Source of the DNA: Paulinella micropora
Lineage: Eukaryota > Cercozoa > Imbricatea > Euglyphida > Paulinellidae
Length of the DNA: 64,000 bases
Assembly (NCBI GenBank): GCA_019918135.1
Contig: WBZZ01006516.1
Coordinates: forward strand, 35,001 to 99,000
Direction: 5' to 3'
Shown here: positions 1-12,070 of the stretch, piece by piece
Position numbering within the stretch: the first letter of the stretch is position 1
Layout: the number at the start of each line of letters is the position of its first letter
Position numbers and translations under genes: made by a program
The notes under the pieces: generated by a model
Database searches by the model: none
Told to the model about the DNA's origin: nothing
Seen by the model: only the letters and a program-made list of their open reading frames with translations

Positions 1-618
1 ACACATCTGAGAGTATTTCCGTTTTACTATCATGAATCTGTCTAGAATCATCTAACTTACATACTGTGTTCGTCTCTGTAAATTTTTTGTTTGCACAAAC
101 GTATATTTATTTCCGACAGTAAGTGTGAGGCTTGGTTTGAAACGGGGTGTAGGGATGCTACTGACCGAGTCCGTGGCATTGGGGCCAGACACTCACAAAA
201 TTCCTAACCAGAAAGAATACCCTTCCCAATTGCTGGTCCTTCCACCACATAAACATGTCCAGAAACATGTCTTTCTATTTGTCACTTGCCCCCATCAGGA
301 GCGATTGAGGACAGAGTCCCCTTACTCCTTTGCCACATCGTTTCTATGGGCCTACGATGCAGTGTACGTGCTGGTATCATTTCTGCTGTTTTAGCTTTCA
401 CCAGCATACCTTCTTTGCTACTCGCTTCCATGTCATGCCATCCTTTTTGCACTCAAGTACATGTTCATTTTTTGTCTTCCACTTTGGTCTCAGTTTGGAA
501 GATAGTGAATCTCTTTGTCTCAGGTCTATCCCTTGTCGTTAGGCATACGCGTTTGAGCATTACCTGCAAACAGATCGTCTGGACTTTTTGAACTACGCCA
601 ACCAGAGCAGTCTGGAGG
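1..618. other. No gene recognised
   Basis: AT-rich host-like sequence. Open frames are short, lack recognisable motifs and have no supporting context. Nothing else is seen here. Confidence 0.5.
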
Positions 619-637
619 TCTCTCTTTCTCTTTTTTG

Positions 638-672
<35 letters not shown>

Positions 673-740
673 ATTCTTTCTCTCGTTCTTTCTCTCGTTC
701 TTTCTCTCTCGTTCTTTCTCTCTCGTTCTTTCTCTCTCTA

Positions 741-815
<75 letters not shown>

Positions 816-822
816 TTTTTTT

Positions 823-872
<50 letters not shown>

Positions 873-878
873 CGCTCA
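619..878. repeat. CT/CTTT microsatellite
   Basis: An almost pure pyrimidine tract of CT dinucleotides interspersed with CTTT and CGTT variants. The apparent Ser/Leu- and Arg/Glu-rich open frames over it on both strands are consequences of the repeat and are not genes. Confidence 0.95.
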
Positions 879-2965
879 TCATAAACATGCTGTCTACGGT
901 GCATTCTAAAAGAGGAGCTGAGACGTTCTTATTTGATTGCTTGCGAATTGTGTGCCTATGAGCAATACTGACCAGCCAAAGCTTGAGCGCCGGAATAAAA
1001 CCTAAGCTGCGGTCATTGGCACATAGACATATCAAAAGCCTTGTGGATAAACAAAGATTGAGCTGGTGAACATCGTGCATAAGGAGGTCTTGCCCAAACG
1101 GCGCAGACAATTCCAAACAAAGCAATCAAACGTGATACACGAAAGAAAAGCTTGTAACATCAAAATTTTGGCTCCTGCACCGCGGTTATATGTGAAAAAG
1201 AAGAAGTAATACTATCTTGCGCATGATGTGTTGTTAATGTGGGACCCACTACATATATAGAGGCTGAAGGCAAGTATAAGCCAGGTCTCTTTCTTTGGCG
1301 CCAGTGGCCATGTGTCCTTCATCAATGGCACAGGTCCTTTGCACAATGAGGAATGAAAGAGGAGAGAAAATAAGGGGCCCGAGGAGGGGACAGAAAGAAA
1401 GCTGTTAGACAAAAGAAAAGGAAAAGCAAGCGGTAAAATGAATATATTGAAAACAGTAAAGTGTGCTTTCTTTGACCACTTTTTCGTCTCACTTACCCTG
1501 TTCTTAATTGTTTCTCCTGGATTTATGCGGTGCCGACAGGTGACAGGGACGGGCGAGTGATGCTAGAGAACTGGAACAATGGTGTCCAGCAAGTTGTGGT
1601 ATGATTGCCAACCCAGCTGCAACGCCCGTCCGTTTTCCATTGTTGCACCTCTCATAACTTTCTTTATTTATATCCCTTCTTCATCACTTGCGTCTTCTTG
1701 CGTAAGTAAAAACCTTCTCTCCCTGCATGCCGTGTGTGTCAGGGCTACATGGACACCGATTTGGTGATAACAAATCGCATACACTGGAGCAGTGGGAAGG
1801 AAGGGGACCAGTACGCACCCTCTGCATGTACCCTTCTTGCGTTATACATGCATCCTTTGGCTGCCCATAGTGTGTGTGTTTTTCTTTCTGTATATTTATC
1901 TGTATGAATCTGGAGTGCATATTATACACCAGGAGGGCAGGCAGAACTATGCATGCATGCCGAATAGTTCTCATTTATGCACGTGCATTTGATGTGTGTA
2001 AAAAAAGATGCATATTTTACATGTTTTATCTTTGAATCGATGTATGAGCACGTGTAATGTGTTGGATGCCGGTTAGTTCCCAAGGACTTATCGCAGGCGT
2101 ACGTGCAGCCGGCCTGGTCTTTTCCTTTGTTCCTGTCGTTGGTGCTTCTGGTTCTATTCCTCTGCTTCATCGCCTTCCTCTTCACCATGCAGTACCGGTC
2201 AACGAACTGATTGAATGTTCAGAAGGCGAGGGAGGAAGGAGATAGATTAAGTTTTTCTGACGTTGAACACATCCATCTCTTTACTTACTTATCTTTATAC
2301 ATCTATCTCTACCTACCTGCCTACCTAGCTATCTACCTTGGTTTGACTGCTTGTCGGAGCATTTTTCAATCGCTATAATTAATCTACTTACTGGTTTGAT
2401 CGTTACTTATTCTACTTGCGGCGTTTTCTTTTCTCATACTTTTACTTTGCATCTCATATAGAAAATACAAGTTGTTGCGTACTACGCCGCTGGCTTTCTA
2501 TCTGCTTCTTCTGTTGGGCGCCTCCAGTCTTTGTGTCTGGCTGTCCTTCTACCTTCTTCAAGCCTCCCAGCTTGTATGCATCGTGCGTGTGTACCTGCCT
2601 GCCGTCTCCGGCGTCCTCTGTGTGGCGACCATCCATGCCCAGGTCTCCCTTCCGCTGCCGTTCACTAGCTTCGCCTCTACGATTTCCTGCTGGTTTCTAT
2701 TCTACCAGCATCTCCATCGTCATTCTTGCGATATTGCTTACTTTTCTTGACCTCGTGTGCGGAAACATGAGAGGGGTTATTGGGAATGGGAGAGCGCGTG
2801 AATGGAGGAGAGTTGAAGTGCACAAGCTAGCGATGATTGATTCAAATCGATTGCAGGCACGTCATTGGTACGCCAAGCGTCCGCGCCCTCCCAAGCAACC
2901 CGGACGTAGGACGAAATACACCCACTCACCAATCTCAACATCTCCAGCCCTATCCATTACGCTAC
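879..2965. other. Intergenic, no gene recognised
   Basis: About 2 kb of host-like sequence without a convincing coding frame. It contains a short degenerate CTAC/CTTA tetranucleotide repeat around 2280-2337. Upstream exons of the kinase gene to the right could lie here but no splice-supported coding segment could be identified. Confidence 0.4.
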
Positions 2966-2966
2966 A

Positions 2967-3063
2967 CCCCCCCCCCCCCCAAACAAAACAACAAACAAAC
3001 AAACAACAAAAAAAAAAAACAAAAAAAAAACAACAAACAAAAAAACAAAAAAAAAAAAAAAAC

Positions 3064-3091
<28 letters not shown>
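2967..3091. repeat. C-run followed by A-rich CAAA repeat
   Basis: A run of 14 C at 2967-2980 is followed by roughly 110 bases of A with scattered C, ending in a nearly pure A tract. This could be the remains of a retroposed poly(A) tail or simply low complexity; no element body is recognisable next to it. Confidence 0.85.
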
Positions 3092-3094
<3 letters not shown>

Positions 3095-3378
3095 CTCCTT
3101 TATCCCTGTTCTTCTTTTTATACATGCTTGTTCATGCGGTGAAAGGTGAACGCTGGTCGAGTCGACTGGTCGTGCGTTCTTGCTTTACGCCTCTGCATTC
3201 GCAGAGTGCGGCTCTGTGCTCCTTTGTTGGCAAGCTCGTTCTCCTGCAAGCGCTCGGTCTTTCGCACTTACCAGAGAGCAGATATTATATCGATTAATCC
3301 ATGCCGCGGGAAAAGAGATCTGGAGAGAAACATCAAATTTATGTGTGAGATTATTGGGAAGTGACTTAACAATTTACA

Positions 3379-6300
3379 TTGTGTTGTGCATATTGTCTTC
3401 ATGTTTGTATAGGAGCAGCGTTTGCAGCAGCATTTGCTGCATCTTCGCGTCTGGAACGTTCAGTCTGGATGCAGACGGGCACCTCATATCCACTCTATTC
3501 AGTCAGCTGTCGGAGTCCGACCGCCTACACGGCGGCTTCTATTATCTACATTTTGCTGCTGGCCTGCTCCGCTCTCCTTGTGCTCCTGTTCATTGTTGTG
3601 TCCAAGTCGCGTGAAGGGCAAGCTTCAGAACTTGCTGGCGGCGCAAGGCCTCTCCATTTCTCAGAATCCTCCCTCTGCTGGCATTTCCGTGCACTTCTGG
3701 CCAAGCGTCTCGTCATCTTTCTTGTGTTGTTGTTGCTGCTACTTGGTATTTTAGTGGCCTCTGGCTTGCAAGAGCTACCTGTCCCTGTCTGGCATGGCCT
3801 GGCTATCACAATCGGTGCAACGATGGTTTTGACTTTGCTGGGTCTGGTCTGGCTGCCACACGCTAAGCAGTTACTCTGCGCCCGCCCGGAGGAGGCAAGC
3901 TCGGTCATGGGGAACAATCTCTGGCTGCAAGTGCAACGGGGCGGCAGTTTGGCGGACCTAGAAATCGACGTCGCACGCTCAGTGATGAAGGTCAGTGTGA
4001 AGACACCCATCACCAGCCCCTCGGGCCTTGGGGGAGACACCGGCAAAGCCCCAATGTCGACTCAGCTCCAAACGCTACCAGCCGAAAGCGTGAATTGGTG
4101 TAATCAGGCCAAAGACGGCAGTACTGTCCTGATGCAAGCTGTCAAACGAGCTGGTACTGGAGTGCGTTTAAGGGACACGTTGGTGCGGCAGATCACGTCT
4201 TTGTCCCCTTCCTCCCCTTCTTCCCCTTCTGCCTTCGACTTCGAGTCTAGTGAGGGCAACCAAAACATAAGCCACACCAAAGTCAAGGTGGTTAAATACC
4301 TGCTGGAGAATCGCGCCAGGGTCAACGCGTGTGACGAAAAAGGCAACACGGCGCTGCATCATGCTGTTCGATTTGGCAACGTCTCCTTGCTATCAGTGCT
4401 GTTGGCCGTACCGGACCTCAACCCCTTCCTGCATAACCACAAGCATCAAACAGCCCTGGACGAGGCCCGCCGCTTCCACCGCAGCCTGGCCGCGCAACTG
4501 ATACAAGATAAGATGTCCTCGTTGCGGAACTCTTTTCCCGTCCTTTGCGCGGTGATCGAGAAGAAGAATATCACGGACGTTCGGGGACTGATTCGTGCTT
4601 GTGCAGATGTCGGCACGCATGTGGGCAATTTTTATCCGCTCTTGGAGGCATGCAGGCAGGGCCCCCCATCGAGCCTCATCGCCCGTGAACTCATCGGCGC
4701 CGGCGCGGCAGTCGATGTTTTTGACGAGGAAGGTAACACGCCATTGCTGCACGCCTGCAGTCACAATCAAGTGGAGCTGGTGCAGCAGCTTGCGCGTGCC
4801 GGAGCCGATCTGGAGGTGCGCAACATGTACGGCAAGGGCACCAAGGAAATCCTCCAGCCTCTGGGCGAGGCCGGAGGACGCATCCAGAGTTTACTGGAGG
4901 ATTATCGAAGCATTCCCAAGGTGTTGCACACAGATGTGAAGTTCCTCAAGCTGCTGGGACAGGGTGATTTTGGGTCGGTCTTCTCTGCTTTGTACTTGGG
5001 GGTGCGCCAGGCCGTCAAAGTGCCCAAGCACCAGCGGGAACAATATTCCATGTACACGCCGCAGAAGCCGGCAGACCAGATGGGGTCATCGGGCGAGGAG
5101 CAGGCCCTCAACGCCCTGCAGGACCAGGCATACTGCACCTATCAGAGCTCCAAGGAAGGAGGATCCGCTTATGCTGACATCGACGGAAAATCCGCTTACG
5201 GTGATGCGCAATATGGATCGCCCTTCGACACCGGGCGGAAGCTCTCCAAGGGCGAGGGCGAGCAGTTTCCTGCGACTCCTTCGTCTCCTTCGTCTCTTCC
5301 GTCCCATGCGTCCCCCCGAGAAAAGAAAGTCTCGCCAGCGGAAGAGGGTGCCGAAGCGTCCTCACGGGGCCTCACCACCTATCACCACTTCAGCAACGCA
5401 GAACTTGAGGCGATGGATGAGGAAAGGAAGGCTGCAGCTTCTAGCAGAGCCTACGGGCTGTTTCTGCACGAGGCGCTCATTAGCACAAAGATTGGCAGCA
5501 AGCCACACGTTGTGCCCTTTCGTGGGGCGGACCTTTCTCGCGCATCCACAATGCTCGTGTACGAGCTTATGCCAGGCAACTCGCTGGAATCATTTCTGGA
5601 AAGGGAGAATCCCTGTTTGGCAGAGCTTGCGCGCCTGCTCGCTGAGGCTTCGACTGGTTTGTGGGCATTGCATACCTCGCGCGTCATTCATCGCGATGTT
5701 GCCGCCCGAAATTTTTTAGTGGACTCGCATCGTGCCTGTTTCATTTGCGACTTTGGTCTGAGTGAAGAACTTCCTGAGGAAAAGGAGAGTTGTGTCTGTG
5801 TCGGAGGCCCCTGGAAGTGGATGGCGCCGGAGGCGATGGCGCCCACCTTCGCCTTCTCCAGAGCCAGTGACGTCTACATGTTCGGCATTTTCATGTGGTC
5901 CCTTGTCTTCTTCCTTTCATGTGTGACACCGCCGTAGATTTGCATCCGTAGCTTGAATGTATGGGGTGGAGAGCTTGCACAGTCAGGCGTGGTGCTTTTG
6001 TGCTTGTTGTCTGCACTGTCAGGCGGGATGCTTGGTGAGCATTAATACTCGCCGCATTCAGCTCACAGACCTTCATTACCTGTATACACATATCAATGCA
6101 GGTGGTGCAGAATGCAGCAGATACCTTTGCTCAAAACACAGCGAGTGCAAGGATTACAAATATGCGTCGTGCAAATGCTGTGCGTTTTGATAGTGGAATC
6201 TGCGTGTAATATCGAATCCTACTGAAATTTCGAGAACGAGTAAACATAACAGAAAATAAAATAAAGGCATGGAAATTCTCCATGAACATAATCTTCACCA

Positions 6301-7204
6301 AACTGATTGCTGTCGCTGTGGTTCTCACAGATTTTGGTTTTAGGCATCTGCAGTCTAAGGAATGCGATAAGCTGTAAAATTTTGTCTTACCTAGTTTTGG
6401 TAGCTTTGGCTTGATTTTTGTAGGGAGTGTTTTGCGAGGCAGCGCCCCTACCCGCAACTAGGACATCATGAAGCAGCCGTCAAAGTGCGGGACAACAACT
6501 TGCGTCCGCATATTCCATCCGACTGGCCCAGAGGATATGCACAGCTGATGAAGGAGTGCTGGGACAAGCGACCAGAGAAACGACCCTCCATGCAGGAAGT
6601 GTGCACGCGTTTGAAGGAGTTGGAGGAGTCGCTTGCGGGGCATCAGGACGGCAGCGCCAGCAGCGTCTCCTTCTTCCCCAAATATTCTTCTACTGAGTCT
6701 AGTGGCTCAAATGGGGCCACTCCAGAAAGCCTCGCTTCCTCTCTCATGCCTACGGATTTGGCTGAGCAGCTGCTGAAACGCAATCTGGAAGTGCAACAGT
6801 TGAGGGCGCGAGTGACTGAGCTGGAACAAAAACTTAATTCCCGTGACCCTGCATCGTCCTCATCTGATTCCTTATCTTCTCGTCGGCGGCTATCTTCTCC
6901 TTGGCCGCAGTCTTCTCCTCGGCGGCAATCTTCTCCCGGGCGGCAACTTTCTCCTCGGCTGCAATCTTCTCCTGGGCGGCAGGTTGCGAAGCTGCAACAC
7001 AAAGCCAGCCCTAGTGCCGTCGCTGCCTCTTCTCCATCCGGCTCCCCTTCCTTAAAATTCGCGACAATTTCAGAATCTGTTCCAGAACCGACGAAAAGGC
7101 CCATACTTGCAGGTAATAGGTCTCATTCGACTCAAGAACTTCAAGCCAGACCTAAGCCTCGGATTGTTCACCAGAAGTCTGTTTTCATTCCTCCCTTGAG
7201 GTAA
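3379..7204 (+). CDS. Ankyrin-repeat receptor-like tyrosine-kinase-type protein (host, spliced)
   Basis: The first part is open from 3379 to about 5920 and the second from 6443 to 7204. Counting from 3379, hydrophobic segments lie near residues 51-74, 110-130 and 138-160, resembling the last helices of a multi-pass receptor. Ankyrin-like repeats follow (GNTALHHAV near residue 320, GNTPLLHAC near 450). The kinase domain has a Gly loop GQGDFG near 524, the VAIK-type lysine in QAVKVPK, HRDVAARN near 770, DFG near 791 and WMAPEA near 813. After the intron the kinase C-lobe resumes with RPYPQL and the ECWDKRPEKRPS block. The tail is Ser/Pro/Arg-rich with short SSPGRQ-like repeats at 6890-6985. HRDxAARN is typical of tyrosine kinases, so signalling from a membrane is inferred. 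The true start is unknown: 3379 is merely the first Met in the open frame, and an acceptor-like TAG at 3410-3412 suggests upstream exons. The host gene itself looks intact. Confidence 0.85.
5921..6442 (+). other. Intron in the ankyrin-kinase gene
   Basis: The kinase domain is open up to DVYMFGIFMWSL and resumes in the expected place at RPYPQL. The acceptor is GGCAG ending at 6442, in phase with the downstream frame. Two GT donors at 5921 and 5923 are possible; the second keeps phase 0 and gives a loop only one residue longer than usual. The sequence in between carries stops and no kinase motifs. Confidence 0.75.
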
Positions 7205-7473
7205 TCTGAAGCACTGCTCTATCCTCCTTAATCTCACCCCTGCCCCACCACACGTGAACTTTCTCCTCTTTGCATCTCTTCCTCCACCTCCTCCTTAATT
7301 TTCTCCTTCATTTCTTCTTCATTTTCTTCATTTCCTTTTTTTTTTTGTTGTTGTTTTTGTTGTTGTTGTTTGTTTTCTTCTTTTTCTTTTTCTTCATTGT
7401 ACTTATTTTTGTTCCGGTTTTCTTGCTTTAGGTCCGATTGTCTTCATTCACCACCTTTTCCTATAACGCTTGC
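7205..7473. other. Pyrimidine-rich 3' flank
   Basis: T- and CTT-rich sequence after the kinase stop codon, with TTG repeats near 7345-7375. No gene is seen. The stop lies in GAGGTAATCT, which could alternatively be a splice donor, so a further exon is not excluded. Confidence 0.45.
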
Positions 7474-7508
7474 TACTACTACTACTACTACTACTACTAC
7501 AACTACTG

Positions 7509-7546
<38 letters not shown>

Positions 7547-7601
7547 GCTACATCCACGTCTTCTCTTTCTGCTTACCATTCTTGACCAAGCACCATTCCT
7601 T

Positions 7602-7632
<31 letters not shown>

Positions 7633-7637
7633 CACTA

Positions 7638-7701
<64 letters not shown>

Positions 7702-7773
7702 CACTACTACTACCACTACTACTACCACTACTACTACCACTACTACTACCACTACTACTACTACTACTACTAT

Positions 7774-7826
<53 letters not shown>

Positions 7827-7881
7827 TTACTACTACTACTGCTGCTACATGCATGTCTTCTCTTTCTGCTTACCATTCTTG
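7474..7881. repeat. Compound TAC microsatellite with duplicated flank
   Basis: Two long (TAC)n blocks, about 7474-7545 and 7601-7845, are each followed by nearly the same 26-base sequence starting TCTTCTCTTTCTGCTTACC (around 7558 and 7856). The whole is therefore a two-copy array of a unit made of a TAC block plus a unique tail. Poly-Tyr, poly-Leu, poly-Thr and poly-Ser frames over it are repeat artefacts. Confidence 0.95.
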
Positions 7882-8937
7882 TCCGTATCCTTGCCCCGCC
7901 AGTCCTCGCACTCATGTCCATCAAGTGCCAGTGACTCGCCCACCTGCTTCTTGCATGAGCGACCACGATGCTAATGGAACAGGCCATCATTGAGCACATC
8001 GAACGAGAATGTGCACTAATACTATTCTGCGGTAAGCAGCCGACTCCAACAAAATTGAAAATGCGGTATCCTTCCGACGTTCAGTGGAGCAAACAGTGAC
8101 GAAAGACAACACTACATAAAGGGAGGGGGAAATGAATCTGAACAACGACCACGGTTTAATGATTAGAATCGTAATGTATACCCAATTGCGGTGCATCCGG
8201 CGCAAACGTCAGCGGTGTAAGCAGGTTCGACTCTGAGGCTAGGCGGCCCAAAGAACCTGTCGAGTCAAATTAGTATTGCATTCATGGAGATCTTACTGGA
8301 GACAGAGAGTAGTATACTCAGTCGATCCGTATTACTAGTGATAGCAATCCATGAACCGATCTCTCTTGAATTCCTTTTTTACTCTTCCTACTCGTCACTA
8401 GACCATGATCAAGCGGAGCAGGCTTTTTTCCAACTAAACGATTTCAAGTAGTAATTTAATATTAATAATACAAAAAGAACTCCTCAACTGGTTTTCACTA
8501 TACTTATCTAACACTGTGACAATAAATTCCTCTTTCGTTCTTTGAAGCTACGCCATCATGCTACTCATCCCTACAAAATAGCAAGTATAATATTTGTTCA
8601 CTCAATTTCAAGAGTCTGACAAACTGTATTACTATAACGGTTGACCGTAACTTTTCTCTAGTGATCCATCAAAGACCGGAGTGCACCTGACCGAATGAAT
8701 CTTTATAAAGACTAGCACTACTCTCGGTTCCACATGATGCTCATATTAATAACTTTTAAAATAGGAGTGTTACGTATTAGGGTCCTTTCATTAGACATCA
8801 TCTTATCATTATAATTAGACCCTTTCTCCTCAGTTATGTCCACTATTATATACTTAACCCTTAACCAGGCAATCCACAATTGTGGTTTAAAACTATATTT
8901 GTGGATCTCGTGGGTTGGGTTAGGCGCCGGATAGATC
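7882..8937. other. AT-rich spacer, no gene recognised
   Basis: AT-rich sequence with no convincing coding frame. A minus-strand frame over its right part runs into the antisense of the leucine-rich segment and is rejected. Confidence 0.5.
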
Positions 8938-9640
8938 AATGCCACATTTGTGGATCTGGCTGGCTGCCCGCACTGGACTGGCTCGCGCAGCTCCCGGCGC
9001 TGGCGGAGCTCGACCTGGCAGGCTCGTACCAAAAACGCAACTGGCTCGACGCGCTGCTGTGGCTGCTGCCCCGCCTGCGCGTGTTGTCGCTGCCCGACTA
9101 CAAGAGCCACCGTTGTCCGGAGGGGCTGGCGGAAGTCGCCTAGCTCAGAAGCTTGCGGTTCCCCGCCGCACGCCTCGTGTGCTGAACCGTCGTGCCGGTG
9201 CTGGGGCGCCTGGTGCGCCTGCAGAGCTTGTGCCTCGAATACTGTGCGGTCGAAGCGCGGGACGTGGCGGATTTTTTTGAATGCCTGGCCCGCCTGCCCG
9301 AGCTGCGGAGTCTGGCCTGGCACGACACTTACGGCATGCTCGACGACTCTTCCGCAGACAGTAGCATCAGGCTGCGCGTCGAAAGACTGACACTCTGCAA
9401 CGCGGTGCTGCGCTCCTCGCGCTTTTTCAGCTGCCTGCCAAACCTGCGCGTGCTGACCTTCACCAAGGCTTTGTTTTTGTCGGAGCTGGACCACATCGTG
9501 GCGGTGGCAGAAGACGTCGTGCTGTGCAACTGCCTTTGTCTGCGCGGGCTGCGTTTCGGCAGTGCGCCCAGGCTGCAGACGCTAGCAATCACCGACTGCA
9601 CAGTCTTCGACCTTACTTGGGGAGGGAGGATGAATAATTG
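8938..9640 (+). pseudogene. Leucine-rich-repeat protein fragment
   Basis: An abruptly G+C-rich island in AT-rich DNA. Translated pieces show leucine-rich repeats: LAQLPALAELDLAGSYQ, then LVRLQSLCLEYCAV, LARLPELRSLAW and LPNLRVLTFTKALF. The spacing of about 24-30 residues fits LRRs of the ribonuclease-inhibitor or F-box type. The segment is open in more than one frame, has no clear start or stop context, and is probably a decayed fragment. Its base composition is like the viral half of the window rather than its neighbours, so it may be an isolated piece of the same or a related element; this is inference. Confidence 0.5.
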
Positions 9641-11030
9641 GTACCGGTGTTATTTTACTTTCTGTGACACTGTTACCCCATCTTGGATCTTATGGGGACC
9701 TGTGTTGAACTGTGCGCATGGTGGCGCATGACGGCAGCAAGATTGCTGCGTGGCGGAACTAGGTACATATGGTAGCCCTTTGCTCCAGTATCCCTGGTAG
9801 AGCATGACGGAACTTCTCGAGCTGTTTGTTTTGGGCTTTTGGACAAGCATGGGATTCTTAACTACCGCGTTGGTTTCACGCTGGTTGCGAGGGTCGGGGG
9901 AGAGGGATGCACTGAGCACCGTGGCAAGTGCTATGAGTTTTTCCCAGCGTGAACTGTTGGCCTCAGTACCGCTAGAGGGAGCATTGGTGGGGCAATGTGT
10001 GACACTGGTTGGATTGATTTGGACTACGGCCGGGGGCAGGTGTTTGGACATTGACAAGGAGCGTTGGCTCTTGGTATGGCCTTTGGAGTCGGGGACCGCG
10101 TTCTTCATCAAGACGTTTGGACGGCAGCCTGTTTTGGAGTTGGGGAGCAGCGTTTGGGCAAGGAACTGGTGAGCTCATGGCGCTGCAACATTGGTGGGTC
10201 TGTCTCTCATGACAGACCCCAATACCGTCAGTCTTTCTTTCTTTCCTTCCTTTAATTTCTTTGAGGATGTGGTTTTGGAATAATTTTACATAATCTCTTT
10301 ACTTATTGCTTTCCCTTTTGCTTTTGTGCGAGCGCATCTTCGTATGGCTAGCGAGCGTCGGTGGTTACCGCATGGCGTCAGACCTAAGCTTCGCGTGAAG
10401 GGTGCAACTTTGGCTTCGGCGGGAGCAACGTCTACCGTTGGTTTGTGAGGCAGTGGACCTCTTTTTCTTTCCTTTCTTTACTTTCCCCTTCTCTCCCTCT
10501 GTACCCTTTGTTGTCCGAGTTCGCGTTTCGTCTCGTGGACATTATTTCAGTTGTCCTTTCGCTCGGTATCACCATGTGGGGGAGGAGAGGTAGGACTGTC
10601 ATCCTATCTCTCAATTCTCTCCTTGACAGCACATTGGTGCGGGAGCTTTTTGGAACGAGCGCCGGAAATTTCTTTGGGTCCTTGGGTAAGGTTGGGAGAC
10701 ATACCTCGGTCTTGGAGCTTGGGAATGTCGGACATTTAGGGTTGTTGTGTGATGTTTGTTGGCCGGTTCGAGGCCAACCGGTTGAACATTTAACTTGTCG
10801 TTTTAGTTTCTAGCGGAGTGTTGAACTCTATCTCTATTTTGCAAGTAGAGAGCATAGCTAGGCGCTGTGTGCTGTGTAGAGAGTGTGTATCTGCTGTTGT
10901 CCCCTGACGTAGTCTACGTGGAGTTAGCGCACAAGGCGGGCGGCTCTACATAGGTTACGTGTAGGACAGTACGTTTAATTTTAGTTACTACCGGACGATG
11001 CAGTCGACGCTATCCCACATCGTACCGGTC
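9641..11030. other. Uncharacterised G/T-rich region
   Basis: About 1.4 kb with a G/T-rich plus strand. The longest frame (9804-10172, 122 codons) has no recognisable domain and no supporting context. A small hairpin with a 7-base stem (GTTGGCC and GGCCAAC) and 7-base loop lies at 10758-10778. The region has the look of a long terminal repeat or an untranslated region, but no matching second copy or coding element is present in the window. Confidence 0.3.
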
Positions 11031-12070
11031 ATCCTTCCCGGGAAACTAAGACGCACTGCCTTTTTCGACCGTATCACACGCGCTACTTTTCCCGAACTGC
11101 ATAATTTGGCGCGAATTGGACCGGCCGTTCCGGAGGCTAACAACCGGACGTTTTCCCGCCGAGATAAACTTTTTTTTTTTTTTACTTGCGCTGAATGTTT
11201 TCGGTCCTCCTGTCCCCCCCTCCCCTCTGTTCTCTCTGACGATGATGGGGGAGCGGGACGAAGGGGAGAACAGGGGCGACGAAAGTGAGAGGGGCGACGA
11301 AAGTGAGAGGGGCGATGAAAGTGAGAGGGAGGAGGTTTGACGGCGGCGTCGGGGGCGTCTAGTGGGATTTTCTTTTTGCGCGAGTAGAATTTGGCGCCAA
11401 ATTGGCGCCTACGGTCATCCTTCCCGTGAAACTAAGACGCACTACCTTTTTCGACCGTATCACACGCGCTACTTTTCCCGAACGGCATAATTTGGCGCGA
11501 ATTGGACCGGCCGTTCCGGAGGCTAACAACCGGACGTTTTCCCGCCGAGATAAACTTTTTTTTTTACTTGCGCTGAATGTTTTCGGCTCTCCTGTCCACC
11601 CCCTCCCCTCTGTTCTCTCTGACGATGATGGGGGAGCGGGACGAAGGGGAAAACAGGGGCGATGAAAGTGAGAGGGGCGACGAAAGTGAGAGGGGCGATG
11701 AAAGTGAGAGGGAGGGGGTTTGACGGCGGCGTCGGGGGCGTCTAGTGGGATTTTCTTTTTGCGCGAGTAGAATTTGGCGCCAAATTGGCGCCTACGGTCA
11801 TCCTTCCCGGGAAACTAAGACGCACTACCTTTTTCGACCGTATCACACGCGCTACTTTTCCCGAACGGCATAATTTGGCGCGAATTGGACCGGCCGTTCC
11901 GGAGGCTAACAACCGGACGTTTTCCCGCCGAGATAAACTTTTTTTTTTACTTGCGCTGAATGTTTTCGGCTCTCCTGTCCACCCCCTCCCATCTGTTCTC
12001 TCTGACGACGATGGGGGAGCGGGACGAAGGGGAAAACAGGGGCGATGAAAGTGAGAGGGAGGAGGTTTAA
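11031..12070. repeat. Three direct repeats of about 385 bp with TTTSSCGC motifs
   Basis: Units begin at CATCCTTCCCG, at 11030, 11416 and 11799 (periods 386 and 383); the third unit stops after about 270 bases at 12070. Units 2 and 3 are almost identical; unit 1 differs by scattered changes. Each unit carries TTTGGCGC (11105, 11491, 11874) and TTTCCCGC (11152, 11538, 11921). At the ends of units 1 and 2 an almost perfect palindrome GGCGCCAAATTGGCGCC contains further overlapping copies on both strands (11390-11409, 11773-11792). An inner GA-rich 18-bp tandem repeat (GGGGCGACGAAAGTGAGA) is also present. TTTSSCGC is the E2F/DP consensus. The array lies at the left edge of the virus-like half and could be a terminal repeat, origin or enhancer, or a host satellite. 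Confidence 0.9.

Noticed and set aside
8209-8260. tRNA-like B box (GGTTCGACTC)
   Set aside because: The flanking bases do not pair as a T stem, and no A box or acceptor stem could be fitted.
8905-8925. Telomere-like GGGTTGGGTTAGG
   Set aside because: Only about two degenerate units, no array; within chance.
9641-10990. Solo LTR of a retroelement
   Set aside because: The composition and hairpin are suggestive, but there is no second copy, no clear TG...CA ends, no primer-binding site and no target duplication visible.
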